From assembly GCF_007990205.1 (NCBI RefSeq), contig NZ_BJWE01000020.1:1-32537 (forward strand): a stretch of 32,537 nt of DNA, given 5' to 3'. This document shows positions 7,781 through 15,457 of this stretch, one piece after another (the first letter of the stretch is position 1; the number at the start of each line of letters is the position of its first letter). The stretch is from Pediococcus parvulus (lineage in GTDB: Bacteria > Bacillota > Bacilli > Lactobacillales > Lactobacillaceae). The notes beneath the pieces were generated by a model that saw only the letters and a program-made list of their open reading frames with translations, was not told the DNA's origin and searched no databases. Position numbers and translations under genes: made by a program.

Positions 7781-8592
7781 TGAGTAAGAAAAGCACACAT
7801 TTGATTGCTGTTTTAGGAGCTTTAGTCGGACTATTATGGTTGTTTCCATTTTACATGATTGTTACGAACTCTTTTAAAACACCAAAAGGAATCTTTGCTT
7901 CAGTTTTAGCATTACCACATCCATCTACTGGAAGAAATTATGTAAATTCTTTTAAAGCTTTACATTTTATTGGTTCATTGACGAATTCACTAATCATTAC
8001 GGTTTGCGGTGTATTGTTAATTATTCTTTGTTCATCAATGGCAGCATATGCTTTACAGCGTAACCATAGTAAATTGAGTGGTGCATTACTATTACTATTT
8101 ATTTCATCAATGTTGATTCCATTTCAATCAGTTATGATTCCGCTGACTGCCAACTTTGGTAGCGTACACGCATTGAATATGTGGGGACTCATGTTCATGT
8201 ATTTAGGGTTTGATTGCAGTTTGTCAATTTTCCTTTATCAAGGAACCCTTTCAAGTATTCCATTTGCAATGGATGAGGCTGCTGAGATGGAAGGTGCCAG
8301 CAGATGGCAAATCTTTTATAAAGTGATTTTTCCAATGTTGAGTCCGATGACTGTGACGGTTGCAATTTTGAATATTATTGCGATCTGGAACGATTATCTA
8401 TTACCTTCATTAGTATTACCACAGGCACAGTACACAATCCCGTTGCAGATGTTTAATTTCTTCGGAGAATATACAAAACAATGGCATTTGGCGCTTGCCG
8501 GAATCACTCTTTCAATTATTCCTGTAATTCTCTTCTATCTCGCAGCACAGAAATGGATTATTAAAGGAGTTACTGATGGTGCGGTTAAATAA
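7780..8592 (+). CDS. malG: Maltodextrin ABC transporter permease (MalG-type)
   Basis: Second channel subunit, 270 aa, about six membrane spans. The EAA loop is at residues 165-185 (DEAAEMEGASRWQIFYKVIF plus P). The WNDYLLPS motif near residue 205 and the C-terminal IIKGVTDGAVK end are typical of MalG/LacG-type permeases. The start codon shares one base with the malF stop (TAATG). It pairs with MalF and is energised by the MsmX-type ATPase two genes downstream. Confidence 0.94.
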   Translation: MSKKSTHLIAVLGALVGLLWLFPFYMIVTNSFKTPKGIFASVLALPHPSTGRNYVNSFKALHFIGSLTNSLIITVCGVLLIILCSSMAAYALQRNHSKLSGALLLLFISSMLIPFQSVMIPLTANFGSVHALNMWGLMFMYLGFDCSLSIFLYQGTLSSIPFAMDEAAEMEGASRWQIFYKVIFPMLSPMTVTVAILNIIAIWNDYLLPSLVLPQAQYTIPLQMFNFFGEYTKQWHLALAGITLSIIPVILFYLAAQKWIIKGVTDGAVK

Positions 8593-8611
8593 GTAAGGAG
8601 TTGGGATAAGG

Positions 8612-9268
8612 ATGATTAACCTAAAAACTAAAGGTGGTCAAAAGTTACTGACAGCGGGCAACTGGGCCTGGTCAATTTTTACCATTAACTTTGCTTGGTT
8701 TTTAATTAATTTTTCCGTTATTCTGACGGCAATCATATTGGGAAGTATTAATTTAAGCGTAAATTTCGTTATGATTAATTTGATTTTGACGTTTATGTTG
8801 GCGATTTTTACCATCCCAAGTTTAATGGCAAGCTTTAAAACAGTTCAAGATTGGCAAATTAATGGGAATGCTTCTTATTTCAAAAAGCAATTTGCAAATT
8901 GGATTCAGATGCTGAAAAATTTCAAACTCAATGTAGGATTTGCATTTATGTTTGGTGTGTTGATTCTATTAAATAAGACATTTTTCGGATTTGTATTTCC
9001 ACATATGTTTGTTTTAACAACGACAGTGATCGTAATCGCGTTGTTGATTACAGAAAGTTTCCAAATTGGAACGAATTCTGACGAAAGCTTTATAGAACTT
9101 TGTCTGGATCATCCTGTTAAAATCTTGGGTGCAACAGCGATTTTCATAGCATTATTAATATTAAATTTAGTTTTACAATTAGCATTTTTGATTGTAATTT
9201 GCAGTATTTCTCTTTCGGTGTATTTCACTTATCGATTATTTGGCGGAAGAGTGGAAAAGAATGATTGA
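8612..9268 (+). CDS. DUF624 (YesL-like) membrane protein
   Basis: Membrane protein of 218 aa with five or six hydrophobic segments. It begins with a short cytoplasmic stretch followed by GNWAWSIFTINFAWFLINF. This N-terminal WxxxxN-rich first span and the overall size fit DUF624/YesL proteins, which are often found in carbohydrate ABC operons. Its biochemical role is unknown; a helper for transporter assembly or sensing is only a guess from context. It follows malG by 19 nt with an AAGGAG site, so it is part of the operon. Its stop codon lies inside the closing helix of the predicted RNA structure at 9265-9334. Confidence 0.75.
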   Translation: MINLKTKGGQKLLTAGNWAWSIFTINFAWFLINFSVILTAIILGSINLSVNFVMINLILTFMLAIFTIPSLMASFKTVQDWQINGNASYFKKQFANWIQMLKNFKLNVGFAFMFGVLILLNKTFFGFVFPHMFVLTTTVIVIALLITESFQIGTNSDESFIELCLDHPVKILGATAIFIALLILNLVLQLAFLIVICSISLSVYFTYRLFGGRVEKND

Positions 9269-9334
9269 CTTTGGGATGTGAAGTTACCACATCTAGATTG
9301 GTTCATAGGATTACCTATGATTACTGAAAGTCAA
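9265..9334 (+). other. Predicted three-way-junction RNA between the DUF624 gene and msmX
   Basis: Outer helix TTGACTTT (9265-9272) pairs perfectly with AAAGTCAA (9327-9334). Inside it are two hairpins: GATGTG/CACATC (9275-9280 with 9288-9293, 7-nt loop) and CATAGG/CCTATG (9304-9309 with 9314-9319, ATTA loop). No U run follows, so it is not an ordinary terminator. Function is unknown; mRNA processing or segmental stability is possible. Confidence 0.5.
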
Positions 9335-9360
9335 AAAATTAAAATGAGGGGCGTTTCAGA

Positions 9361-10464
9361 ATGGTACAAATTAATTTAGATCACATTTATAAACGCTATC
9401 AAGGCAATACTGACTATTCAGCTAGCGACATTAATTTAGCTATAAACGAAGGTGAATTTATAGTCTTCGTTGGGCCTTCCGGGTGTGGTAAATCAACCAC
9501 ATTACGTATGATAGCAGGTTTGGAAGATATTACTAAAGGCGATTTTAAGATGGACGGCAAAGTCATGAATAAAGTCGCACCGAAGGATCGAGACATTGCC
9601 ATGGTTTTCCAAAACTACGCGCTTTATCCACATATGTCAGTCTTTGAAAACATGGCCTTTGGGTTAAATATTCGTAAGAATGATAAAGCCGATACCAAGA
9701 AACGGGTTGAAGATGCGGCAAAGATTCTCGGCTTAACAGAGTATCTTAAAAGAAAGCCAGCTGCTCTTTCAGGAGGACAACGTCAGCGTGTCGCTTTAGG
9801 GCGTGCGATTGTTCGAGATGCCAAACTGTTTTTGCTTGACGAACCTCTTTCAAACTTGGATGCTAAACTCCGAGTCCAAATGAGAACAGAGATTGCTCAG
9901 TTACATCAACGACTCGGAAGAAACTTTATTTATGTAACTCATGATCAAGTTGAAGCGATGACGATGGCAGACCGAATTGTTATTATGAATGAGGGCCGTA
10001 TTCAACAAGTTGGGACACCTGCGCAATTGTATAACGAACCAATCAATAAATTTGTTGCCGGGTTTATGGGTTCGCCAGCGATGAACTTTTTCAAGGTCAA
10101 AATTGAAGATGGATTTGCAGTTGGTGAGGACGGCCTTAAAGTTGCCATTCCTGAGGGTCAACTCAAGGTATTGCAAAGTAAAGGGTATGTTGGTAAGAAC
10201 TTAACGCTGGGGATTCGTCCAGAGGATATCCATGTAGAAGAGGTTGCTTTGCAAACATTCCCAGATGCAATTATCAATGCAACTGTTGAAGTTTCAGAGT
10301 TGATGGGTTCCGAATCCATGCTGTATTCACGTACAGGGACAACTGATTTCATTGCCAAAGTAAATTCGCGGGATTACCACGAGCCGGGTGATACTTTAAA
10401 AATGGCATTTGAAATGTCAAAAGCTCATTATTTTGATGATGAAACTGAAGAAACGATCATTTAG
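9361..10464 (+). CDS. msmX: Sugar ABC transporter ATPase (MsmX/MalK-type)
   Basis: ATP-hydrolysing subunit of 367 aa that powers the MalEFG importer from the cytoplasmic side. In order: Walker A GPSGCGKS (38-45), Q-loop Q84, ABC signature LSGGQ (136-140), Walker B FLLDEP (157-162), and H-loop H194. Residues from about 235 onward form the OB-fold regulatory domain (LGIRPEDI). The length is typical of the CUT1 family. A GAGGGGC ribosome site precedes the ATG. The 92-nt gap before it holds the predicted RNA structure and no clear promoter, so it is probably transcribed with malEFG. MsmX-type ATPases often serve several importers. Confidence 0.95.
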   Translation: MVQINLDHIYKRYQGNTDYSASDINLAINEGEFIVFVGPSGCGKSTTLRMIAGLEDITKGDFKMDGKVMNKVAPKDRDIAMVFQNYALYPHMSVFENMAFGLNIRKNDKADTKKRVEDAAKILGLTEYLKRKPAALSGGQRQRVALGRAIVRDAKLFLLDEPLSNLDAKLRVQMRTEIAQLHQRLGRNFIYVTHDQVEAMTMADRIVIMNEGRIQQVGTPAQLYNEPINKFVAGFMGSPAMNFFKVKIEDGFAVGEDGLKVAIPEGQLKVLQSKGYVGKNLTLGIRPEDIHVEEVALQTFPDAIINATVEVSELMGSESMLYSRTGTTDFIAKVNSRDYHEPGDTLKMAFEMSKAHYFDDETEETII

Positions 10465-10476
10465 GTTGAATTATAA

Positions 10477-10515
10477 AAAGGGATTGGGCGTAAGTCTTGC
10501 CTGATTCCTTTTTTT
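10477..10515 (+). terminator. Intrinsic terminator or attenuator between msmX and malP
   Basis: A 13-pair stem with G-U pairs (10477-10489 with 10499-10511), a 9-nt loop and a T run to 10515. No promoter is visible between it and malP, whose ribosome site starts 3 nt later. It is therefore likely to be a partial terminator that lowers malP/pgmB expression relative to the transporter. Confidence 0.7.
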
Positions 10516-10535
10516 ATAGAGGAGGAGATTAAATC

Positions 10536-12797
10536 ATGCTACGAACTTTTGAAATCGATCCGTGGAAAATTGTGACTCATAAGCTAGACAAAGAAAACAA
10601 ACGACTTCAGGAGTCCATGACCAGCATTGGTAATGGCTATATGGGCATGCGTGGGATGTTTGAAGAAGACTATTCTGCAGATACCTATTCTGGAATATAT
10701 ATTGGGGGCGTCTGGTTCCCAGATAAAACTGTTGTTGGCTGGTGGAAAAATGGCTACCCCAAGTACTTTGGCAAAGTGATTAATGCAGTTAATTTCGATA
10801 AGGTCAATGTTTGGTTAAACGAAGAAAAAATGGATTTAGCTAAAACGCCAATTAAAGATTTTGAATTATCATTAAATATGAAAAACGGCATCTTAACCCG
10901 TAAATTTACAGTGGTCGAAAAAGGTGCTGAGGTACGGTTTACTATTCGACGCTTTGTAAGCGTTGCCGAAAAAGAATTGTTTGATGTAGATTATCAAATT
11001 GAGAATTTAGGCGATCAATCGGTTTCGGTAAAAATAGTTTCCGAAATTAATGCGGATGTTTTTAATGAAGATTCTAATTACGATGAAAAATTTTGGAATG
11101 TGAAGACCAAAGATCAAACTCCGGATAGTGGTTATTTGATTGCAGAAACCAAACCCAATAATTATGGTACGCCACAATTTACGGTTGGTATGGAGATGAC
11201 ACACAAGTCTGAACTTAAGGCGATTGAAGAAGCTGTTGATGATCAAAAGGTGGCCAATACGTTCAGTGGATCACTTGATGCTCAGCAAACGACGAATTTC
11301 GAAAAACGTGTGATCGTGGTTACCTCCCGCGACTATGACGATGATGCGACTCTTAAAGCTGCAATGCAGAACTTAAGTCAAAAACTGGGCGCAAGTAATC
11401 ATCAAAAACTGGTCGATGATCAAACGAACGGTTGGGCACAACGTTGGGAAAAAGCTGATGTTCAAGTTTCTGGTGACGATGCGGCCCAACAAGGCATCCG
11501 ATTTAATCTTTTTCAACTGTTTTCAACTTTCTATGGGGAAGACAAACGGTTAAATATTGGACCAAAAGGGTTCACTGGTGAGAAATATGGGGGTGCTACC
11601 TATTGGGATACAGAAGGCTTTGCGATTCCACTGTATCTATCGTTAGCGGATAAAAAGGTTTCAGAAAATCTATTGGAGTATCGTCACAACCAATTGGCAG
11701 GCGCGTTTCATAATGCTCGTGAACAGGGGCTCAAAGGTGCTTTGTATCCAATGGTGACCTTCAATGGTATTGAAAATCACAACGAATGGGAAATTACATT
11801 TGAAGAAATTCATCGAAACGGCACGATTGCTTATGCAATTTACAATTATACCCGCTATACCGGTGATGAGACCTATCTGAAGACAAAGGGGATTGATGTA
11901 TTAACTGCCATCTCTCGTTTTTGGGCAGATCGCGTGCACTGGTCTAAACGTAAGGGCGTCTACATGATCCACGGGGTCACCGGCCCAAACGAATACGAAA
12001 ATAACGTAAATAATAACTGGTACACCAATATGTTGGCGCAATGGACATTAAAATATACACTCGAAAGTTTAAAAAAGGTAAGTTCAGAGAAGTTAAACGA
12101 GCTAGATGTGAGCGCAGAAGAGAAACATCACTGGCAAGAAATTATTGATAAGATGTATTTACCAGAAGATAAGCAACTTGGTATTTTCGTTCAAAACGAC
12201 TGCTTCTTAGATAAGGACTTGAAACCTGTAACTTCAATTCCAAAGGATCAGTTGCCAATTAATCAACATTGGTCATGGGATAAAATTTTACGATCTCCGT
12301 ACATTAAACAAGCCGATGTTTTGCAGGGAATTTGGTACTTCATTGACCGATTCCCAGAAGATGTCAAAAAACGTAATTTTGATTTTTACGAGCCACTGAC
12401 GGTTCATGAATCCAGTCTCTCTGCTTCAGTGCATGCTATTTTAGCGGCAGATTTACACTATGAAGATAAGGCCGTTGAAATGTATGAGCGGACTGCACGA
12501 CTAGATTTGGATAACTATAATAACGATACAGTCGATGGGCTACATATTACGTCGATGACCGGAAGTTGGTTAGCAATTGTCCAGGGATTTGCAGGAATGC
12601 GAGTCACGAATAATAAATTATCGTTCAAACCGTTTGTACCAAAGAAATGGACTTCGTATCAATTCCGCATTAATTTCCGCGGACGTTTAATTAAGGTTCA
12701 GGTTGATAAAGATGGGACGCAAATTAGTTTATTAAAAGGCGATCCACTAACTGTTGAACTAAATCAACAACCCTTAAAACTTAAAGGAGGCGACTAA
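10536..12797 (+). CDS. malP: Maltose phosphorylase (GH65)
   Basis: Cytoplasmic GH65 enzyme of 753 aa, full length for the family. Reaction: maltose + phosphate gives beta-glucose-1-phosphate + glucose, saving one ATP per maltose. The GPNEYENNVNNNWYTN block carries the catalytic acid, here E486 (Glu487 in the Lactobacillus brevis enzyme). HNEWEITFEEIHRNG (415-429) and the C-terminal HESSLSASVHA segment also fit. Trehalose and kojibiose phosphorylases share the fold, but the neighbours (malto-transporter, GH13 enzymes, PgmB) and the close match around the active site favour maltose. The ribosome site is GAGGAGG. The gene ends 1 nt before pgmB begins. Confidence 0.95.
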   Translation: MLRTFEIDPWKIVTHKLDKENKRLQESMTSIGNGYMGMRGMFEEDYSADTYSGIYIGGVWFPDKTVVGWWKNGYPKYFGKVINAVNFDKVNVWLNEEKMDLAKTPIKDFELSLNMKNGILTRKFTVVEKGAEVRFTIRRFVSVAEKELFDVDYQIENLGDQSVSVKIVSEINADVFNEDSNYDEKFWNVKTKDQTPDSGYLIAETKPNNYGTPQFTVGMEMTHKSELKAIEEAVDDQKVANTFSGSLDAQQTTNFEKRVIVVTSRDYDDDATLKAAMQNLSQKLGASNHQKLVDDQTNGWAQRWEKADVQVSGDDAAQQGIRFNLFQLFSTFYGEDKRLNIGPKGFTGEKYGGATYWDTEGFAIPLYLSLADKKVSENLLEYRHNQLAGAFHNAREQGLKGALYPMVTFNGIENHNEWEITFEEIHRNGTIAYAIYNYTRYTGDETYLKTKGIDVLTAISRFWADRVHWSKRKGVYMIHGVTGPNEYENNVNNNWYTNMLAQWTLKYTLESLKKVSSEKLNELDVSAEEKHHWQEIIDKMYLPEDKQLGIFVQNDCFLDKDLKPVTSIPKDQLPINQHWSWDKILRSPYIKQADVLQGIWYFIDRFPEDVKKRNFDFYEPLTVHESSLSASVHAILAADLHYEDKAVEMYERTARLDLDNYNNDTVDGLHITSMTGSWLAIVQGFAGMRVTNNKLSFKPFVPKKWTSYQFRINFRGRLIKVQVDKDGTQISLLKGDPLTVELNQQPLKLKGGD

Positions 12798-12798
12798 C

Positions 12799-13461
12799 GT
12801 GCAAGGTGTTTTATTTGATCTTGATGGTGTCATTACTGATACTGCAAAGTTTCATTTTAAAGCTTGGAGTAGGTTGGCTCAAGAAAAGTTAGCCGTCACG
12901 TTACCTGCTAGTTTTGAAAGTGATTTGAAAGGGATTAGTCGGATTGATTCTATGAATCGAATTTTAAAGTTCGCGGGGCTTGAAACAAAATATTCTGCTG
13001 AAGAAGTCAACACGATGGCTCAGTTCAAAAATGAGTTGTACTTAAATGAAATCAGTAAATTGACACAAAAGGATATTTTGCCTGGAATTGAGAATTTGCT
13101 GGATCAGTTGGCTGCAAATAAGATTAAACTCTCTGTGGCTTCAGCAAGTAAGAATGCACCGTTTATCTTGGAAAAACTGGGATTAAAGGATCAGTTTGAT
13201 GCGATTGCGGATCCTGCCAAAGTGGCACATGGGAAACCGGCGCCTGATATCTTCCTTGAAGCTGCTAGAAAGATCGCCGTTGAACCAAGTCAATGTGTAG
13301 GTATTGAAGACGCAAAAGCCGGCGTTGAGGCTATTAAAGCTGCAGGAGCCATTGCCGTGGGTGTTGGTAGTTCTACTGATTTAAACGAAGCTGATACCGT
13401 GGTTGCCAATACTGGTGAGTTGACCTATTCAATTTTAGAACAAGCCTTTGGTAAAAAATAA
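12799..13461 (+). CDS. pgmB: Beta-phosphoglucomutase
   Basis: HAD-superfamily mutase of 220 aa that converts beta-glucose-1-phosphate to glucose-6-phosphate for glycolysis. The nucleophile/acid pair D8 and D10 lies in FDLDGVITDTA. H20 and W23 of FHFKAW, R48 and D50 of GISRIDSM, S114/K117 of SASKN, and GIEDAKAGVEAIKAAG carrying the Mg-binding acid all match the family. The start is GTG at 12799 with AAGGAGG 8-9 nt upstream, placed inside the end of malP, so the two genes are translationally coupled. PgmB uses the product of MalP directly. Confidence 0.95.
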   Translation: MQGVLFDLDGVITDTAKFHFKAWSRLAQEKLAVTLPASFESDLKGISRIDSMNRILKFAGLETKYSAEEVNTMAQFKNELYLNEISKLTQKDILPGIENLLDQLAANKIKLSVASASKNAPFILEKLGLKDQFDAIADPAKVAHGKPAPDIFLEAARKIAVEPSQCVGIEDAKAGVEAIKAAGAIAVGVGSSTDLNEADTVVANTGELTYSILEQAFGKK

Positions 13462-13472
13462 TTTGGTATTAA

Positions 13473-13504
13473 AAAATCCGTTAACTTTTAACGGATTTTT
13501 TTTT
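13473..13504. terminator. Bidirectional terminator, pgmB / galM
   Basis: A perfect 12-bp stem (13473-13484 with 13488-13499), 3-nt loop, A run on the left and T run on the right. It ends the malE-pgmB operon on the plus strand and galM on the minus strand. Confidence 0.92.
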
Positions 13505-13506
13505 GG

Positions 13507-14514
13507 TTAATTAAATGTATAGGAATTTTGATAAATTAACGGATTTCCGGGTGTGATGATAATGTTTCCAAAGCCTGAATGATTAGGGGCATCTGGCAAC
13601 ATTTGCGGTTCAATGGCAAGACCCAGTTGAGAAGTCATATGACGTGTGCCATCAACCAAGAAATCTCCTTCAAACCCTGTAGTGGAAAATAATACAAACG
13701 AATTAGAGTTGGTGTGGATCGCTAGTTTTCTTCCGGACGATGGATCCTGCAAGATTAGTTGTGGGTCTGTGGATGTTTGTGTGTTAATTTTGAAGGGCGT
13801 ATCTAGCCCGTTAGGTAGTTTTGCCAGAGCGTCACCTAAATTTGTGGGTTGGCGAAAATCAAATGGCGTTTTAGCTACCGATAATAAGTTACCTGTTGGC
13901 ATATTGGAAGCATCTGTTTCAGCGATCGTATCTGCGTTGATCTGCAACTCATGATCATTAATGATTTTTTGCACATTTCCAGATAAGTTGAAGTAAATGT
14001 GAGTAGTTGGGTTAAACAAAGTTGGTTCAGACGTATTGCCAAAGTAAGTGACCGTAAATTTATTATTTTGGTCAAGGACAAACATTGCCGAAATTGAAAG
14101 CCGTCCCGGATAACCGTTTTCCCCTGCAATACTAATGTATTGTAGAACGACGCCAATTTGATTGTTCGTTTTAATTAGCTTAATTAAGTTCCAATGTGAA
14201 TAGCTTATGGACGGATGATCGCCACCATGAATATGGTTCGGACCACTGTTTTGATCAAGAGCGTGACCGTTCCATTGTGCACCGCTTAAGCGTCCCGCGA
14301 CCCGAGCCACAGTGGCACCGAAAAAGTCATGATGCTGGGCATAATCATGGGAATGCATAAAACCCAACGTGATATTGGCGACGTTGCCATCTTTATCGGG
14401 GGTATTAATTGCCACGACAGTTGCACCAAAATCACTAATAATGACCGAAACATTCTGGTCGTTGGTTAAAGTGAACCATGTTGATTGATTGTGAATTTGT
14501 TTAGAAATATCCAT
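13507..14514 (-). CDS. galM: Aldose 1-epimerase (mutarotase)
   Basis: Interconverts alpha and beta anomers of glucose and related sugars. The length, 335 aa, is normal. Motifs: GPNHIHGG near residue 95, NPTTHIYFNLSG (catalytic His, about residue 170), and EPQMLPDAPNH near residue 300 with the catalytic Glu. A GGAGG site precedes the ATG. In this setting it would equilibrate the glucose released by maltose phosphorylase and the GH13 enzymes before phosphorylation. It has its own promoter with a good cre site, so it is a separate transcription unit, convergent with pgmB. Confidence 0.94.
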   Translation of the reverse strand: MDISKQIHNQSTWFTLTNDQNVSVIISDFGATVVAINTPDKDGNVANITLGFMHSHDYAQHHDFFGATVARVAGRLSGAQWNGHALDQNSGPNHIHGGDHPSISYSHWNLIKLIKTNNQIGVVLQYISIAGENGYPGRLSISAMFVLDQNNKFTVTYFGNTSEPTLFNPTTHIYFNLSGNVQKIINDHELQINADTIAETDASNMPTGNLLSVAKTPFDFRQPTNLGDALAKLPNGLDTPFKINTQTSTDPQLILQDPSSGRKLAIHTNSNSFVLFSTTGFEGDFLVDGTRHMTSQLGLAIEPQMLPDAPNHSGFGNIIITPGNPLIYQNSYTFN

Positions 14515-14544
14515 ATTGAATCCTCCATTCGATTACTTAAGTTA

Positions 14545-14565
14545 AGCATACCGCAAACGTTTTCA
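14545..14565 (-). promoter_or_regulatory. galM promoter -10 with cre site
   Basis: On the minus strand TGAAAACGTTTGCG (14552-14565) matches the cre consensus except for the last base and keeps the central CG. It directly precedes a -10 box TATGCT (14545-14550), so CcpA would sit on the promoter and repress galM. No strong -35 hexamer is seen. Confidence 0.6.
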
Positions 14566-14617
14566 ATAAGAAAGAATGGCGACAATTATATTTGAAGTTA
14601 AGGAAACTAACTTTAAG

Positions 14618-14646
14618 TTGCGTTTACGAAAGGTAACGCCTAAACT
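14618..14646 (+). promoter_or_regulatory. Candidate promoter of the CPBP gene
   Basis: -35 TTGCGT (14618-14623), 17-bp spacer, -10 TAAACT (14641-14646), about 35 nt before the ATG at 14681. The boxes are moderate matches. Confidence 0.4.
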
Positions 14647-14680
14647 AATAGCATATTGGAAACACAGCGGGGGTAATCTA

Positions 14681-15355
14681 ATGAAAATAGACTGGCAACA
14701 ACTTTTCTTTAACATACTAAAATTTATTGGAATGTTCTTTGTATATCAAATTGGAACAATTCCCTTACAGATGGCCTATTTAATGCCAACCAACCAGGCC
14801 TTTGTCTTGGTTGCGTTTGTCATGTACCTGATTACAACTGGATTTATGTTAGTCTTGTTTATTCAAATGTATAGGACGCAGTTGCGCAAGCACAATTTGG
14901 CTCATTTTGGGCGAACAAAACCGACGAAACGAATTGTTATTTTTATGATCATGATTGTGATTCTTTGGATCTTATTTTTAGCAATGCAGATTTGGATGAA
15001 TCAGGCGAAATTATTGCCAACTTCACAAAATCAACAGACGGTTATTGCATTTGCAAAAGCCATTCCTTGGTGGATGGGCTTGGACGCCGTTGTCTTTGCT
15101 CCGATTATTGAAGAAATTTTATTTCGGGGATTCTTTTTTAATTGGTTTTTTAATTCAAATGACAAAAGAATGCAGCTTATTGGCGTATTTTTAAGTGGAG
15201 CCATTTTTGGAGCCGTCCATGATGTGAGTTCTTTGTTGGGTTGGCTAGTCTATGCTCTCATGGGGTGGTTGCTGGCACTCACTTATGCGTATACAAAAGA
15301 TATTCGCTACAATATTGGACTGCATGTTTTCAATAATCTGATTTCGCTAATTTAG
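14681..15355 (+). CDS. CPBP-family intramembrane protease
   Basis: Membrane protein of 224 aa with about six hydrophobic segments. The CPBP (Abi/CAAX protease) motifs are complete: EEILFR with E144-E145 and R149, FGAVH with F176 and H180, and HVFNN with H215 and N219. These residues form the presumed metal or catalytic site inside the membrane. The start at 14681 is chosen for the CGGGGG site 7-8 nt upstream; the open frame extends 35 codons further upstream without a ribosome site. In lactobacilli such proteins are linked to bacteriocin self-immunity or protein processing, but no bacteriocin gene is seen here, so the substrate is unknown. It sits between galM and malL with its own likely promoter. 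Confidence 0.87.
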   Translation: MKIDWQQLFFNILKFIGMFFVYQIGTIPLQMAYLMPTNQAFVLVAFVMYLITTGFMLVLFIQMYRTQLRKHNLAHFGRTKPTKRIVIFMIMIVILWILFLAMQIWMNQAKLLPTSQNQQTVIAFAKAIPWWMGLDAVVFAPIIEEILFRGFFFNWFFNSNDKRMQLIGVFLSGAIFGAVHDVSSLLGWLVYALMGWLLALTYAYTKDIRYNIGLHVFNNLISLI

Positions 15356-15385
15356 CGATTAAACTAGATATGATAATCGGGATAA

Positions 15386-15414
15386 TTGAAACTGATTCCG
15401 TGACAAGGCATAAT
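15386..15414 (+). promoter_or_regulatory. malL promoter
   Basis: -35 TTGAAA (15386-15391), 17-bp spacer, -10 CATAAT (15409-15414), about 44 nt before the ATG. No TGTTACCG operator and no cre site is seen, unlike the two upstream maltose promoters, so this gene may be expressed independently. Confidence 0.6.
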
Positions 15415-15457
15415 GAAGATATAAGATATTTTAGATTTTTGGATGGGAGTTTTGTTT

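Noticed and set aside
14576-14680. Upstream extension of the CPBP gene
   Set aside because: The frame is open but has no ribosome site, lies in the divergent promoter region and adds a non-hydrophobic leader; ATG 14681 is better supported.
14681-15355. CPBP protease as part of a bacteriocin or phage-defence island
   Set aside because: No bacteriocin precursor, exporter or defence gene is nearby; it lies among sugar genes.
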